Below, one piece after another: positions 56,186 to 64,000 of a DNA stretch of 64,000 nucleotides (the first letter of the stretch is position 1; the number at the start of each line of letters is the position of its first letter). Both the position numbers and the translations under genes were made by a program. Under the pieces are notes generated by a model that had not been told where the DNA came from, made no database searches, and worked only from the letters and a program-made list of their open reading frames with translations. Source of the stretch: Herpetosiphon gulosus (GTDB lineage: Bacteria > Chloroflexota > Chloroflexia > Chloroflexales > Herpetosiphonaceae); the NCBI RefSeq assembly GCF_039545135.1, contig NZ_BAABRU010000007.1, positions 1-64,000 of the forward strand, written 5' to 3'.

Positions 56186-57490
56186 CTACCCTTTGCGAAT
56201 TGCCTCAGCACGAGTAGCAAACTTGTTAGCATAATCGGCATCATCAGTCCAATTATTGCTCAAGCCAGCCAAGGTTTTGGCAACTCCACGCAAGTTAGCT
56301 GGAATCTTGCCATGGCGTGGATTGGCGGCCATCATGGTTTTTTGGGCTTGATTAGCTTCATCATCACGCAAAGCTAAGGCCAATAATTGGCCAATATGCG
56401 CTTGAACTGCTCCATCCCAGGTGCTGAACGAAAGACCACCCTCTTGACGCACGCCCAAGCCAGCCGGATTTCGTTTTGGTCGCGCGGCCCAGCCTGAGGT
56501 CAAGCCAGCGGTTTCAAAAATACATTGGGCTGCGGCCAAGAAGGGATCTAGCCCAACGCTCGGGGCATAGACCCAGTAATAGCCCATAATCGTCTCAATA
56601 TCGTTCTTATATTCAGAGTTGTCAGGTAAGCTCTTGCGAATAAAGGCAATCGCCTTTTCGCGGCTGCCCGAGGGCGTTGCACTCAATAATGGTGTATTTG
56701 TGGTAATTGGGCTATCGGCAATTGGGGTGCTTTGAACATTGCTTAAGCGATCGAAGGCATTTTGAATTGTGCTGATGTAATACGATTCGGTAATAGCTGC
56801 GCCTGGACATGAAGGTTTATTGTAGTCACGGTGTGATGAAATGCCACCACCAAATTTTTGATAGCGAATCTCAAAGCTGTTTAATTTGCGTTTGAGCACT
56901 GCCACTGCATGACCAACCAAGGCTGCGACGGGAGCCGACCACTGCATTTTTTCAAAGTAACCACAAACTTCGATCCCAATTGAATATTGCAACGTGCCTT
57001 TGCTATCGCGATAGCCATTGCCTTGGGCGGCATGAATCCCTTGGTCATACATCGGCGTGAACAACCAGATCCACGTTTCATCGATAAATAAGTGTGGGCC
57101 ACGATCCCAGCCAGCGCTGGTGCGATAGTATTCGCGTAGGGTTTCTAGCTGTTTAAGGCGTTTACGGTAAATTTGGCCTTCGCTCAAGCCCGCTTCTTGG
57201 TTATCCCAGCGCCAGCCCGAGGGATAGGGCGCGGCAGCGGTGCTGGGTACGGCGGTATGGTGTAACACTACAAAATTGGGTGGCACAGCCCCAAAGTTAT
57301 AGGTATCAACATAATGGGTAAATTCATCGGCTTTTAGACCCTGACCGATATACAAAAACTGGTCAACAGGCACAACCCCGCGCGTGCCTTCCTCGCTGAG
57401 CGTATCTTCATGCGGCATGGCATCTTTGGGGTCAGGCAAATCAAACGAGGGTAAGGGTTCGTCTTGCAGCGGTTGATTGGCATCAGTCAT
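56186..57490 (-). CDS. N-acetylmuramoyl-L-alanine amidase with C-terminal glucosaminidase-like domain
   Basis: About 434 residues from ATG 57490 (AAGGAGA upstream). The amidase_2/PGRP domain (about 55-245) has zinc-ligand candidates in VVLHHTA, GIHAAQG and SSHRDYNKPSCPG. After a linker, the last 160 residues (ETIMGYYWVYAPSVGLDPFLAAAQCIFETAGL and WAARPKRNPAGLGVRQ regions) resemble the glucosaminidase/lysozyme-like fold with a catalytic-type glutamate in FETAG. No signal peptide is visible, so export would need another route or lysis. It probably cuts peptidoglycan in two places. Confidence 0.82.
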   Translation of the reverse strand: MTDANQPLQDEPLPSFDLPDPKDAMPHEDTLSEEGTRGVVPVDQFLYIGQGLKADEFTHYVDTYNFGAVPPNFVVLHHTAVPSTAAAPYPSGWRWDNQEAGLSEGQIYRKRLKQLETLREYYRTSAGWDRGPHLFIDETWIWLFTPMYDQGIHAAQGNGYRDSKGTLQYSIGIEVCGYFEKMQWSAPVAALVGHAVAVLKRKLNSFEIRYQKFGGGISSHRDYNKPSCPGAAITESYYISTIQNAFDRLSNVQSTPIADSPITTNTPLLSATPSGSREKAIAFIRKSLPDNSEYKNDIETIMGYYWVYAPSVGLDPFLAAAQCIFETAGLTSGWAARPKRNPAGLGVRQEGGLSFSTWDGAVQAHIGQLLALALRDDEANQAQKTMMAANPRHGKIPANLRGVAKTLAGLSNNWTDDADYANKFATRAEAIRKG

Positions 57491-57581
57491 TGATTGATCT
57501 CCTTCGCACAAAACACCGAGAGTAGCCCAATTATATAGTTGGAGTTGGGTGATTGGCTAGACACAATTTCAATATCTAGCC

Positions 57582-58448
57582 CTAGTTGCCAACATACAAA
57601 CTGGTGAGCGTAAACAGAAAGAGCACACCAGCAATATAGCTATTAACATTAAAGAAGGCAATATCAATTTTGGAAAGGTCGCGGGGGTTGATTAAGCTAT
57701 GCTCATAGACCAACAAGCCTGCTGCCGCTGCAACCCCAACGTAAAATGGCCAACTTAGGCTTAATGAAACTCCTACCGCCAAGAGCAAACCAATCATCGC
57801 AATATGGCAGATCTTGGCGACACGCAGCGATGTTGCAATGCTAAAACGAGCTGGCAACGAGTGTAGACCTTCGCGCCGATCAAAATCAACATCTTGGCAG
57901 GCGTAAATTAAATCAAAGCCAGCAATCCAAATGCCGACTGCTGCCGCCAGTAACAGCATTGAAAGCCGAAAATTGGGATCAACTGCCAGCCAGCCGCCAG
58001 CCGGGGCAATTGCATCAGTAAAACCTAAACCAAAGTGGCACAACCAAGTAAAGCGCTTCATGTAGGAATATCCGGTCAGCGCAATTAACGCAATCGGCGA
58101 GAGCAGCAAACACAACGGGTTTAACAAGCCAGCCGAGATCACCAGCACGGTTAACGAAACTAAGCCAACGATCAAGACCGATTTGGCCGAAAGTGTCCCA
58201 GCCGGAATTGGCCGAATGCTGGTGCGCGGGTTTCGTGCATCAAAATGGCGATCAAGATAGCGATTAAAGGACATTGCAGCGGTGCGAGCTGCCACCATCG
58301 CTAAAGTTACCAAAATGAGTGGTTGCCAACCAGGGAATTGTTTATTGGCTAAAAACAGACCCAAATAGGCGAAGGGAAGGGCAAAAACTGTGTGTTCTAC
58401 CTTGATATTGATCGCGGTTTGGTGCAAGGTTTGGCGTAAACTTGTCAT
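57582..58448 (-). CDS. UbiA-type polyprenyltransferase, MqnP-like
   Basis: The 288-residue membrane protein has about eight helices and the two aspartate motifs of UbiA enzymes: NRYLDRHFDARNPRT and DVDFDRREGLHSLP. It transfers a polyprenyl chain to an aromatic acid at the membrane. The sequence style fits the 4-hydroxybenzoate/futalosine-pathway (MqnP) group, so menaquinone synthesis is likely; ubiquinone is not expected in Chloroflexota. It has its own promoter. Confidence 0.85.
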   Translation of the reverse strand: MTSLRQTLHQTAINIKVEHTVFALPFAYLGLFLANKQFPGWQPLILVTLAMVAARTAAMSFNRYLDRHFDARNPRTSIRPIPAGTLSAKSVLIVGLVSLTVLVISAGLLNPLCLLLSPIALIALTGYSYMKRFTWLCHFGLGFTDAIAPAGGWLAVDPNFRLSMLLLAAAVGIWIAGFDLIYACQDVDFDRREGLHSLPARFSIATSLRVAKICHIAMIGLLLAVGVSLSLSWPFYVGVAAAAGLLVYEHSLINPRDLSKIDIAFFNVNSYIAGVLFLFTLTSLYVGN

Positions 58449-58492
58449 GCTGCGTTTCCTATGGTCGATAAATCAAGCCTCTCTCTGTATTC

Positions 58493-58521
58493 ATTATATA
58501 GCAGCCCTTTGCTTGTGGTAA
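58493..58521 (-). promoter_or_regulatory. Promoter of the UbiA-type gene
   Basis: Minus-strand TTACCA (58521-58516), 17 bp, TATAAT (58498-58493), 45 bp before the ATG. Confidence 0.55.
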
Positions 58522-58569
58522 TCCTACTTTATGCTCGCTATGTGGGCTAATTTGCCAATTAATCCAGCT

Positions 58570-58598
58570 TTGACTTTTATGCCAGCATTCCCTACAAT
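58570..58598 (+). promoter_or_regulatory. Promoter of serC
   Basis: TTGACT (58570-58575) and TACAAT (58593-58598) are separated by exactly 17 bp. The transcript would have a leader of about 108 nt. Confidence 0.7.
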
Positions 58599-58650
58599 GT
58601 GCCTTGTATCACAAACTGCTGGCAATGCTGCCTGAGCTAAACGACCACCT

Positions 58651-58690
58651 CGTGTTCAACGTTGAATACGTTTGGATAGGGGCTTTTTTT
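58651..58690 (+). promoter_or_regulatory. Possible attenuator in the serC leader
   Basis: A palindrome centred at 58660/58661 (TTCAACGTTGAA with outer CGTG/TACG pairing) is followed 13 bp later by TTTTTTT (58684-58690), just before the ribosome-binding site. It might form an early-termination structure, although the gap between stem and T-run is long. Confidence 0.3.
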
Positions 58691-58712
58691 GTTTGCGCCG
58701 AGGAGTGTACAA

Positions 58713-59795
58713 ATGACGGTCTACAACTTCAATGCCGGTCCGGCGATTTTGCCACCCAGTGTTTTGAGCCAAGCCCAAGAAGAACTTCGCGATTTTGCGG
58801 GCACTGGTATTTCGGTGATGGAAACCAGCCATCGTGCCAAAGAATTCGAAGCGGTTAATAATGAAGTAGAAGCCCGTTTTAAGGCTTTGTTAGGCATTGA
58901 AAGCGGCTATCGGGTCTTGTTATTGCAAGGCGGAGCCAGCACTCAATTTGCCATGATTCCCATGAATTTCTTGGGAGCCGATCAGGTTGCTGATTATATC
59001 GTAACAGGCACATGGGCCGAAAAAGCTCGTGATGAAGCCCAAAAAATCGGCAAGGTACATATTGCAGCTACCACCGAAGCAGATAATCACAACCGTATCC
59101 CCAGCCAAGCTGAACTGCAATTCAGCGAAAATCCAGTTTATGTGCACTTAACCACCAACAACACGATTTATGGCACGCAATGGCAGAACATCCCTGAAAC
59201 CAACGGTGTGCCAATCGTAGCCGATATGAGCAGCGATATCTTCTCGCGGCCTTTTGACGCTAGTAAGTTTGGCTTGGTGTATGCCGGAGCACAAAAAAAT
59301 CTTGGGCCTTCCGGGGTAACCGTGGTGCTGATTCGCGAAGATTGGCTCGACAAAGGCGCAAAGAATGTTCCTACGATGTTGCGCTATAGCACCCACGCCA
59401 AAAATAATTCGCTCTATAACACCCCACCAACCTTTGGGGTCTATATGCTTAACCTCGTTTTAGCTTGGATTCAAGAGCAGGGTGGTTTGGCTGGCATGGC
59501 TGAATACAACACTCGCAAAGCGAATATTATCTACAATGCCATCGATAACTCAGGTGGTTTCTATCGCGGTCATGCAGTCGCTGATAGCCGCTCACAAATG
59601 AATGTAACCTTCAATCTTCCCAATCAAGAGCTTGAAAAGCAATTCTTGGCCGAAGCCAAAGCCCAAGGAATGATCGGCTTGCCAGGCCATCGCTCGGTCG
59701 GCGGGGTTCGGGCCTCGATCTACAACGCCATGAGCATTGAAGGGGTTGAAGCCCTCGCCAGCTTTATGGCTCATTTTGCCGCCAAACAAGGCTAA
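58713..59795 (+). CDS. serC: Phosphoserine aminotransferase
   Basis: The 360-residue PLP enzyme starts YNFNAGPAILPPSVLSQAQ and shows LLQGGASTQFAMIPMNFL, TTNNTIYGTQW and the Schiff-base lysine in VYAGAQKNLGPSGVTVVLI, all SerC signatures. It converts 3-phosphohydroxypyruvate to O-phosphoserine in serine synthesis and may also serve pyridoxine synthesis. ATG 58713 follows GAGGAG; the 58689 frame opening has no site. It has its own promoter and terminator. Confidence 0.95.
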   Translation: MTVYNFNAGPAILPPSVLSQAQEELRDFAGTGISVMETSHRAKEFEAVNNEVEARFKALLGIESGYRVLLLQGGASTQFAMIPMNFLGADQVADYIVTGTWAEKARDEAQKIGKVHIAATTEADNHNRIPSQAELQFSENPVYVHLTTNNTIYGTQWQNIPETNGVPIVADMSSDIFSRPFDASKFGLVYAGAQKNLGPSGVTVVLIREDWLDKGAKNVPTMLRYSTHAKNNSLYNTPPTFGVYMLNLVLAWIQEQGGLAGMAEYNTRKANIIYNAIDNSGGFYRGHAVADSRSQMNVTFNLPNQELEKQFLAEAKAQGMIGLPGHRSVGGVRASIYNAMSIEGVEALASFMAHFAAKQG

Positions 59796-59807
59796 TTAAC
59801 CTACAAC

Positions 59808-59849
59808 AAGCCCTCAGTGATTGGATGGTGAGCCAGTCGCTGAGGGCTT
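59808..59849 (+). terminator. Terminator of serC
   Basis: A 10-bp stem (AAGCCCTCAG...CTGAGGGCTT) lies 13 bp after the stop, followed by ATTTG. The loop is 22 nt. Confidence 0.6.
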
Positions 59850-59851
59850 AT

Positions 59852-59928
59852 TTGATCCACGAAGAGCACGAAGGGGCCAGGGATCAGGAGCTAGGGGGCC
59901 AGTTGTTGATCCACGAAGAGCACGAAGG
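59852..59928. repeat. Direct copies of the CCACGAAG dispersed repeat
   Basis: An identical 23-nt block (TTGATCCACGAAGAGCACGA and three more bases) occurs at 59852-59874 and 59906-59928. The second copy with its left flank matches 51974-51997. Confidence 0.75.
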
Positions 59929-60031
59929 AACACGAAGATCAGGCTATTGGCTTTATTTCGTTGGAGTATCAACTAATGCCCGATAGCCAACCTCAAGCCT
60001 GAATCCTAATCCCTAGCTCCTGACCCCTAAA

Positions 60032-60604
60032 CTAAGCCTTAACTTCGTTTTGCATGGGGGTAAAGCTAGGTTGGCAGGTTGTTTGGCGATTGTAGGGCAA
60101 CTTGCTAAGTAGCATGCCCATGGCGCAACTATCGGTCAGCGCCGAATAGGTCAAGCCAGCACCCATAAACGCGGCAACCCAGCGCAGTGGCGACCAAAAC
60201 AAACTCCCAATCATGCTAAACAATACAATACTGCCTGCTAAGCCACGCACTTGGCGATCCAAGGCCCAGCGTTGGCGGCCTTGCTTAACTGGCTCGTTGG
60301 CAGCCTGCCACGCCTGAATCCCACCCTCTAAAATATGTAAGTTTGGGAGATTGACATGCTGTAATAAGGCTGCGGCTTGGCGTGCCCGATTGCCACTGCG
60401 GCAGACCAATACTACTGGATGTTTGAGGCTTTCGCTCAGCTGCTGGCGTTGCTGTTCAATTTGATCAAGGGCAACATTCAAGCTACCATCGATATGCACA
60501 CTTTCAAATTCAACAGCAGTTCGTACATCAAGCAACACCAAATCATTCCCCGCTTGCAGTTGTTGCTTAACGTGTTGAACATTGACCATCAAGGGTAATT
60601 CCAT
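60032..60604 (-). CDS. Rhodanese fused to YgaP-like membrane domain
   Basis: About 190 residues. The rhodanese domain (to about 105) has LVLLDVRTAVEFESVHIDGS and active-site cysteine in VLVCRSGNRAR. A YgaP/DUF2892-like part follows with two membrane helices (IVLFSMIGSLFW and WVAAFMGAGLTYSAL). It transfers sulfane sulfur at the inner face of the membrane. ATG 60604 has GGAG eight bases upstream; a TTG lies at 60610. Confidence 0.88.
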   Translation of the reverse strand: MELPLMVNVQHVKQQLQAGNDLVLLDVRTAVEFESVHIDGSLNVALDQIEQQRQQLSESLKHPVVLVCRSGNRARQAAALLQHVNLPNLHILEGGIQAWQAANEPVKQGRQRWALDRQVRGLAGSIVLFSMIGSLFWSPLRWVAAFMGAGLTYSALTDSCAMGMLLSKLPYNRQTTCQPSFTPMQNEVKA

Positions 60605-60725
60605 GAACAAGACTCCATAATCACTAAACTAAGGTCGTTGGACACTCTCATCGCAAGGTTGCGCTTCCGTAGTTTAGAGATGCAGGTTGCTTGTCAAAGG
60701 TTACATCATGCGAGGATGATCAATA

Positions 60726-60755
60726 AACGGCCAAGGAACAAGATCCTTGGCCGTT
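60726..60755 (-). terminator. Terminator of homogentisate dioxygenase
   Basis: A perfect 12-bp stem (AACGGCCAAGGA...TCCTTGGCCGTT) with a 6-nt loop lies 7 bp after the stop. TTTATTG follows on the minus strand. Confidence 0.7.
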
Positions 60756-60762
60756 GGGTATT

Positions 60763-61920
60763 TTAGTGGTTGACCCATGAATAGGTGTAGCTCGGTTCTT
60801 CGAGACTCAAGGCTTCTTTGGTCAGATACAGCGGCTTGAAGGTATCGACCATCACGGCCAATTCTTCGGTCGCAGCTTTGCCAATTGATCCCTCAACCGT
60901 ACCTGGATGCGGCCCATGCGGCATGCCCGATGGGTGTAAGGTGATCGAGCCGAGATCAACCCCACGTCGCGACATAAAATTGCCTTCGACATAATACAGC
61001 ACTTCATCGCTCTCAACATTGGAGTGATTGTACGGCGCTGGAATTGCCTCAGGATGATAATCGAACAGGCGCGGCACAAACGAGCAAACCACAAAATTTG
61101 GCCCACTGAAGGTTTGGTGAACTGGCGGTGGTTGATGCACCCGCCCAGTAATTGGCTCGAAATCTTCAATATTAAAGGCAAATGGATAGAGATAGCCATC
61201 CCAGCCAACTACATCAAAGGGATGGTGATCGAGCACATGCTTGGTCATGCGGCCATGCGCCCGCACATGCACGGCAAATTCGCCTTTTTCGTCGTGCGGC
61301 GTAAGTTCCAGCGGCACGCGAATATCACGTTCGCAAAATGGCGCATGCTCCAGCAATTGGCCATGTTCGTTGCGATAGCGATTGGGCGTGGTGATTTCAC
61401 CCATGGTTTCGAGCACCAGCATCTTAGTTGGCGTGCCGTTGGTGTTCACCCGATAGGTTGTACCAATAGGAATCACCAAGTAATCACCACGGCGATAGGG
61501 AATATTGCCAAAAATCGTTTCGAGCACGCCCTCGCCTTCGTGGATGAACAACATTTCATCGCCTTCGCCATTGCGATAGAAATAGTTTTGCGGCTCGGTT
61601 GGGTGCACAATCCCCATGCGCACATCATTGTTGACCAACAACATCCGTCGCCCGCCGATGGGATCGCCACCAGGCTTGTGGGCAAAGGTTTTGAGGTGAC
61701 GATGGCGCAATGCTCCATCTTCCTCAAGCGCGATCGCGGTTGAACCGAGATCTTCGACTTTGAGAATTGCAGTTGGCGGATAATGGTGATAAAGCAAGGC
61801 CTCGACCCCACTAAATCCCTTTGTGCCCATCAACTGTTCCGAATACAGCGAACCGTCGGGCTTGCGAAATTGGGTATGGCGCTTGTGTGGAATGTTGCCA
61901 AGTTTGTGATAGAAGGGCAT
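60763..61920 (-). CDS. hmgA: Homogentisate 1,2-dioxygenase
   Basis: About 385 residues. The cupin core has GEGDEMLFIHEGEGVLETIFG and RRGDYLVIPIGTTYR. The iron-site region contains APYNHSNVESDEVLYYVEGNF and ITLHPSGMPHGPHPG, the conserved histidines and glutamate of this enzyme. It opens the homogentisate ring to maleylacetoacetate in tyrosine/phenylalanine breakdown. It is shorter than eukaryotic forms but usual for bacteria in this group. ATG 61920 has a perfect AGGAGG upstream; the frame is open to 62046. No other pathway gene is adjacent. Confidence 0.92.
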   Translation of the reverse strand: MPFYHKLGNIPHKRHTQFRKPDGSLYSEQLMGTKGFSGVEALLYHHYPPTAILKVEDLGSTAIALEEDGALRHRHLKTFAHKPGGDPIGGRRMLLVNNDVRMGIVHPTEPQNYFYRNGEGDEMLFIHEGEGVLETIFGNIPYRRGDYLVIPIGTTYRVNTNGTPTKMLVLETMGEITTPNRYRNEHGQLLEHAPFCERDIRVPLELTPHDEKGEFAVHVRAHGRMTKHVLDHHPFDVVGWDGYLYPFAFNIEDFEPITGRVHQPPPVHQTFSGPNFVVCSFVPRLFDYHPEAIPAPYNHSNVESDEVLYYVEGNFMSRRGVDLGSITLHPSGMPHGPHPGTVEGSIGKAATEELAVMVDTFKPLYLTKEALSLEEPSYTYSWVNH

Positions 61921-62191
61921 CTTTGACCTCCTGCAAAAGTGAAAACGACAAGACCAATTCAGCCCTACTTCTGTATTGGCCAACAGCCTGATTATAATGC
62001 CAAATTGCAAAATTGGGGAGACTTCGGTCTGAACAATCACGGCCAATTAATGATTTCAAGCGATCAATCGTTCTCTAGACCCATGTTGCTAGCACACAGT
62101 TGAGCTATGCTAATCACCAGATGATCAATTGTTGATAGCGAATACCAATTACACTGCCGCAAGGCGGTGTTTACTTTCTGTGCGAGGAACT

Positions 62192-63181
62192 ATGCAGCCT
62201 GAATATGCCATTCGAACCGTCAATTTGCAACGAACCTATAAAACTAAAGAACGGGTCTTGAAGGCGCTTGATGGGGTAGATTTAGCGGTACGGCCAGGCG
62301 AATTATTTGGTTTTCTCGGGCCAAACGGCGCTGGCAAAACCACCACGATCAAAATTTTAACCACGCTGTTATTGCCCAGCGGCGGTACGGCTGAGGTTTG
62401 GGGCTTCGATGTGCTGCATGAAGCCGATGCAGTTCGCCGCCATATCAACATGGTTTCGGGCGGCGAATCATCAGGCTATGGTTTGTTGACTGTGCGCGAA
62501 AACTTATGGATGTTTACCCAGTTTCATGGCATGGATAGTAAACTTGCCAATAAACGGATCGACGAATTGCTCGAAGTGATGGGCTTGGCTGATCGGGCTA
62601 AAACTCGCGTGAGCTTTCTTTCGACGGGCTTGCGCCAAAAAATGAACTATATTCGTGGTTTATTGACCGATCCTGATGTGTTGTTTCTTGATGAGCCAAC
62701 GCTTGGGTTGGATGTTGAGGCGGCTCGCACGCTGCGCAACTATACCCGCCATTGGCTCGATACCAATCCAGGCAAAACTGTTGTGCTAACCACCCACTAT
62801 ATGCAAGAAGCTGATGAACTATGCGATCGGGTGGCGATTATCAGCGGCGGCACGATTTTGGCCTGCGATACACCAACCAGCCTCAAGCACTCGCTGCAAG
62901 AAGATGTCGTATTTCGCTTATTCACTACACCTGTAAATCCGGCCTTTTTGCAAGCGGTTGAGCAAATTGCTGGCGTGCAAAGCATCAGCCAACGGAGCGG
63001 CGATCAACGTGATGAATTAAGCCTGATTCTACGTGATGATGCGATTTTGCCCCAAGTATTGAGCCAACTAGCCGCACATAATGCAGGTTTGTTATCGCTC
63101 GAAAAACGTCAACCAACCCTTGAAGATGTGTTTGTCAACCTCGTTGGCCACTCATTATCAGAAAGTGAGGCCAGTGCATGA
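62192..63181 (+). CDS. ABC exporter ATP-binding protein (drug/polysaccharide type)
   Basis: About 329 residues: Walker A FLGPNGAGKTTTIKIL, a signature variant FLSTGLRQKM in place of LSGGQ, Walker B VLFLDEPTLGLD and the switch histidine in VLTTHYMQEADEL. The C-terminal DUF4162-like region follows. It powers an ABC-2-type exporter, probably for a drug, lipid or surface molecule. GAGGA upstream sets ATG 62192; the frame is open to 62129. The permease gene overlaps its stop by ATGA. Confidence 0.9.
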   Translation: MQPEYAIRTVNLQRTYKTKERVLKALDGVDLAVRPGELFGFLGPNGAGKTTTIKILTTLLLPSGGTAEVWGFDVLHEADAVRRHINMVSGGESSGYGLLTVRENLWMFTQFHGMDSKLANKRIDELLEVMGLADRAKTRVSFLSTGLRQKMNYIRGLLTDPDVLFLDEPTLGLDVEAARTLRNYTRHWLDTNPGKTVVLTTHYMQEADELCDRVAIISGGTILACDTPTSLKHSLQEDVVFRLFTTPVNPAFLQAVEQIAGVQSISQRSGDQRDELSLILRDDAILPQVLSQLAAHNAGLLSLEKRQPTLEDVFVNLVGHSLSESEASA

Positions 63182-64000
63182 GCGTGATTCTCGATAAACA
63201 TACAGCAGTTGAACGCCAACCAAACCCACGCCGTGGCAAAGGGCCAAGTGCTTTTACAATCTTTTGGCGCTCAGTCATTGGGCGGGCTTATCCGCGGATT
63301 ATCGGCACACAACGCGAACTAAGTTGGTTGTTCTTCGATATATTTTTGCCGTTTATGGCTACTATGTCGTATGTGTTGGTCTACGAGGCGATTGGTGCGC
63401 CGGCTTCCTACAAGGGCTTGGTGTTGGTCGGCGGAGCCATGACCGCTTTTTGGCTGAATGTGCTTTGGTCGATGGCGATGCAGTTGTATTGGGATAAAGA
63501 GCAAGGCAATTTACAACTGTATATGCTTGCTCCAACCTCGCGCATGGCGATTTTAACGGGCATGGCCTTGGGTGGTTTGTTCGCAACAACGATTCGTGCC
63601 GCAATTATTTTAATTGGCGGCTCCTTGATCTTTGGAATTCGCTATCAAGCCACTAATTGGTTTGCCTTGGTGGGCATTTTCTTCTTGTCGCTGATTGCCT
63701 TGTATGGCTTGGGCATGCTGCTCAGCTCTATTTTCTTGGTCTACGGACGCGGCGCTTGGCAGATGACTGCCGCCTTGCAAGAGCCTGTTTTCTTTGTTTC
63801 AGGCTTTCATTTTCCGGTCAAAGCACTGGGTACGGTTGTCGCCACCGGAGCTTCGGTTGTGCCATTAACCTTGGGCCTTGATGCAATGCGCCAATTGCTG
63901 TTCCCTGAAATGATGCAGCAATTTCAATTTTTGAGCGTTGGCACAGAAGCAGCAATTTTGGCAGGCCTAGCCTTGGGCTTCGGGCTTGTCGCCCGCTGGG
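63178..64000 (+). CDS. ABC-2-type permease, cut by window end
   Basis: The ATG at 63178 overlaps the stop of the ATP-binding gene (ATGA). The frame stays open for 274 codons to the window edge. After a cytoplasmic start (MSVILDKHTAVERQ) come membrane helices with LSWLFFDIFLPFMATMSYVL, LYWDKEQGNLQLYMLAPTSR (the ABC-2 coupling region), SLIALYGLGMLLSSIFLVYG and PVFFVSGFHFPVKALG. It forms the exporter channel with the ATPase; the C-terminus is outside the window. Confidence 0.9.
   Translation, partial: MSVILDKHTAVERQPNPRRGKGPSAFTIFWRSVIGRAYPRIIGTQRELSWLFFDIFLPFMATMSYVLVYEAIGAPASYKGLVLVGGAMTAFWLNVLWSMAMQLYWDKEQGNLQLYMLAPTSRMAILTGMALGGLFATTIRAAIILIGGSLIFGIRYQATNWFALVGIFFLSLIALYGLGMLLSSIFLVYGRGAWQMTAALQEPVFFVSGFHFPVKALGTVVATGASVVPLTLGLDAMRQLLFPEMMQQFQFLSVGTEAAILAGLALGFGLVARW

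Noticed and set aside
61024-61743. 239-codon plus-strand open frame
   Set aside because: It is antisense to homogentisate dioxygenase, whose motifs are clear, and encodes a composition typical of reversed histidine codons.

Overview
The window looks like chromosomal DNA of a Chloroflexota bacterium close to Herpetosiphon. This is inference from moderate GC, Q/L/A-rich proteins, very long multi-PAS/GAF kinases, NB-ARC, CHAT and cyclase-STAND signalling proteins, a CruF-type carotenoid gene and an MqnP-type UbiA. No rRNA, tRNA or CRISPR array was seen.

Region 1 (1-10.6 kb) is accessory and partly decayed. It opens with a 5'-truncated RHS-repeat polymorphic toxin carrying a HINT self-cleaving domain and an AT-richer deaminase-like tip. 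A HEAT-like candidate immunity gene follows, with a perfect 25-bp inverted repeat between the two. Next come a truncated NB-ARC STAND gene, an unrecognised gene broken by two frameshifts, and three decayed transposase genes (ISKra4-like, IS4-like, and a second DDE element with terminal inverted repeats and a near-perfect 8-bp target duplication).

Region 2 (10.6-25 kb) is metabolic and transport core: a glutamine synthetase, a triple-PAS histidine kinase, a PhaR-like regulator with a patatin phospholipase, a complete oligopeptide ABC operon (oppABCDF), and a coupled trio of sugar-nucleotide transferase, AAA ATPase and small protein.

Region 3 (25-43 kb) is rich in signalling genes. Its centre is a minus-strand operon. 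The first gene is an 1877-residue membrane histidine kinase containing a clear LOV blue-light domain. The second fuses a threonine-synthase-like PLP enzyme to a CheY receiver. The third is a free receiver whose start overlaps the stop of the second. Around it lie two more lone receivers, a double GNAT, a soluble-adenylyl-cyclase-like cyclase-STAND-TPR protein, a CruF-type carotenoid hydratase, and an apparent CHAT protease-MobA-glycosyltransferase operon.

Region 4 (43-64 kb) holds an M16 protease, an RsbR-like STAS protein, a PatB/MalY C-S lyase, a secreted M23 peptidase with tandem repeats preceded by two palindromic operator-like boxes and two GerE-size LuxR regulators, an XRE-type regulator, a TolB-like lipoprotein with two glycosyltransferases, a peptidoglycan amidase, UbiA, SerC, a rhodanese, homogentisate dioxygenase and an ABC-2 exporter cut by the window end. 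Short dispersed and tandem repeats mark several intergenic gaps.

The most interesting candidates are the LOV-kinase/PLP-enzyme-receiver operon, the paired operators in front of the M23 hydrolase, and the RHS-HINT-deaminase toxin with its neighbour.
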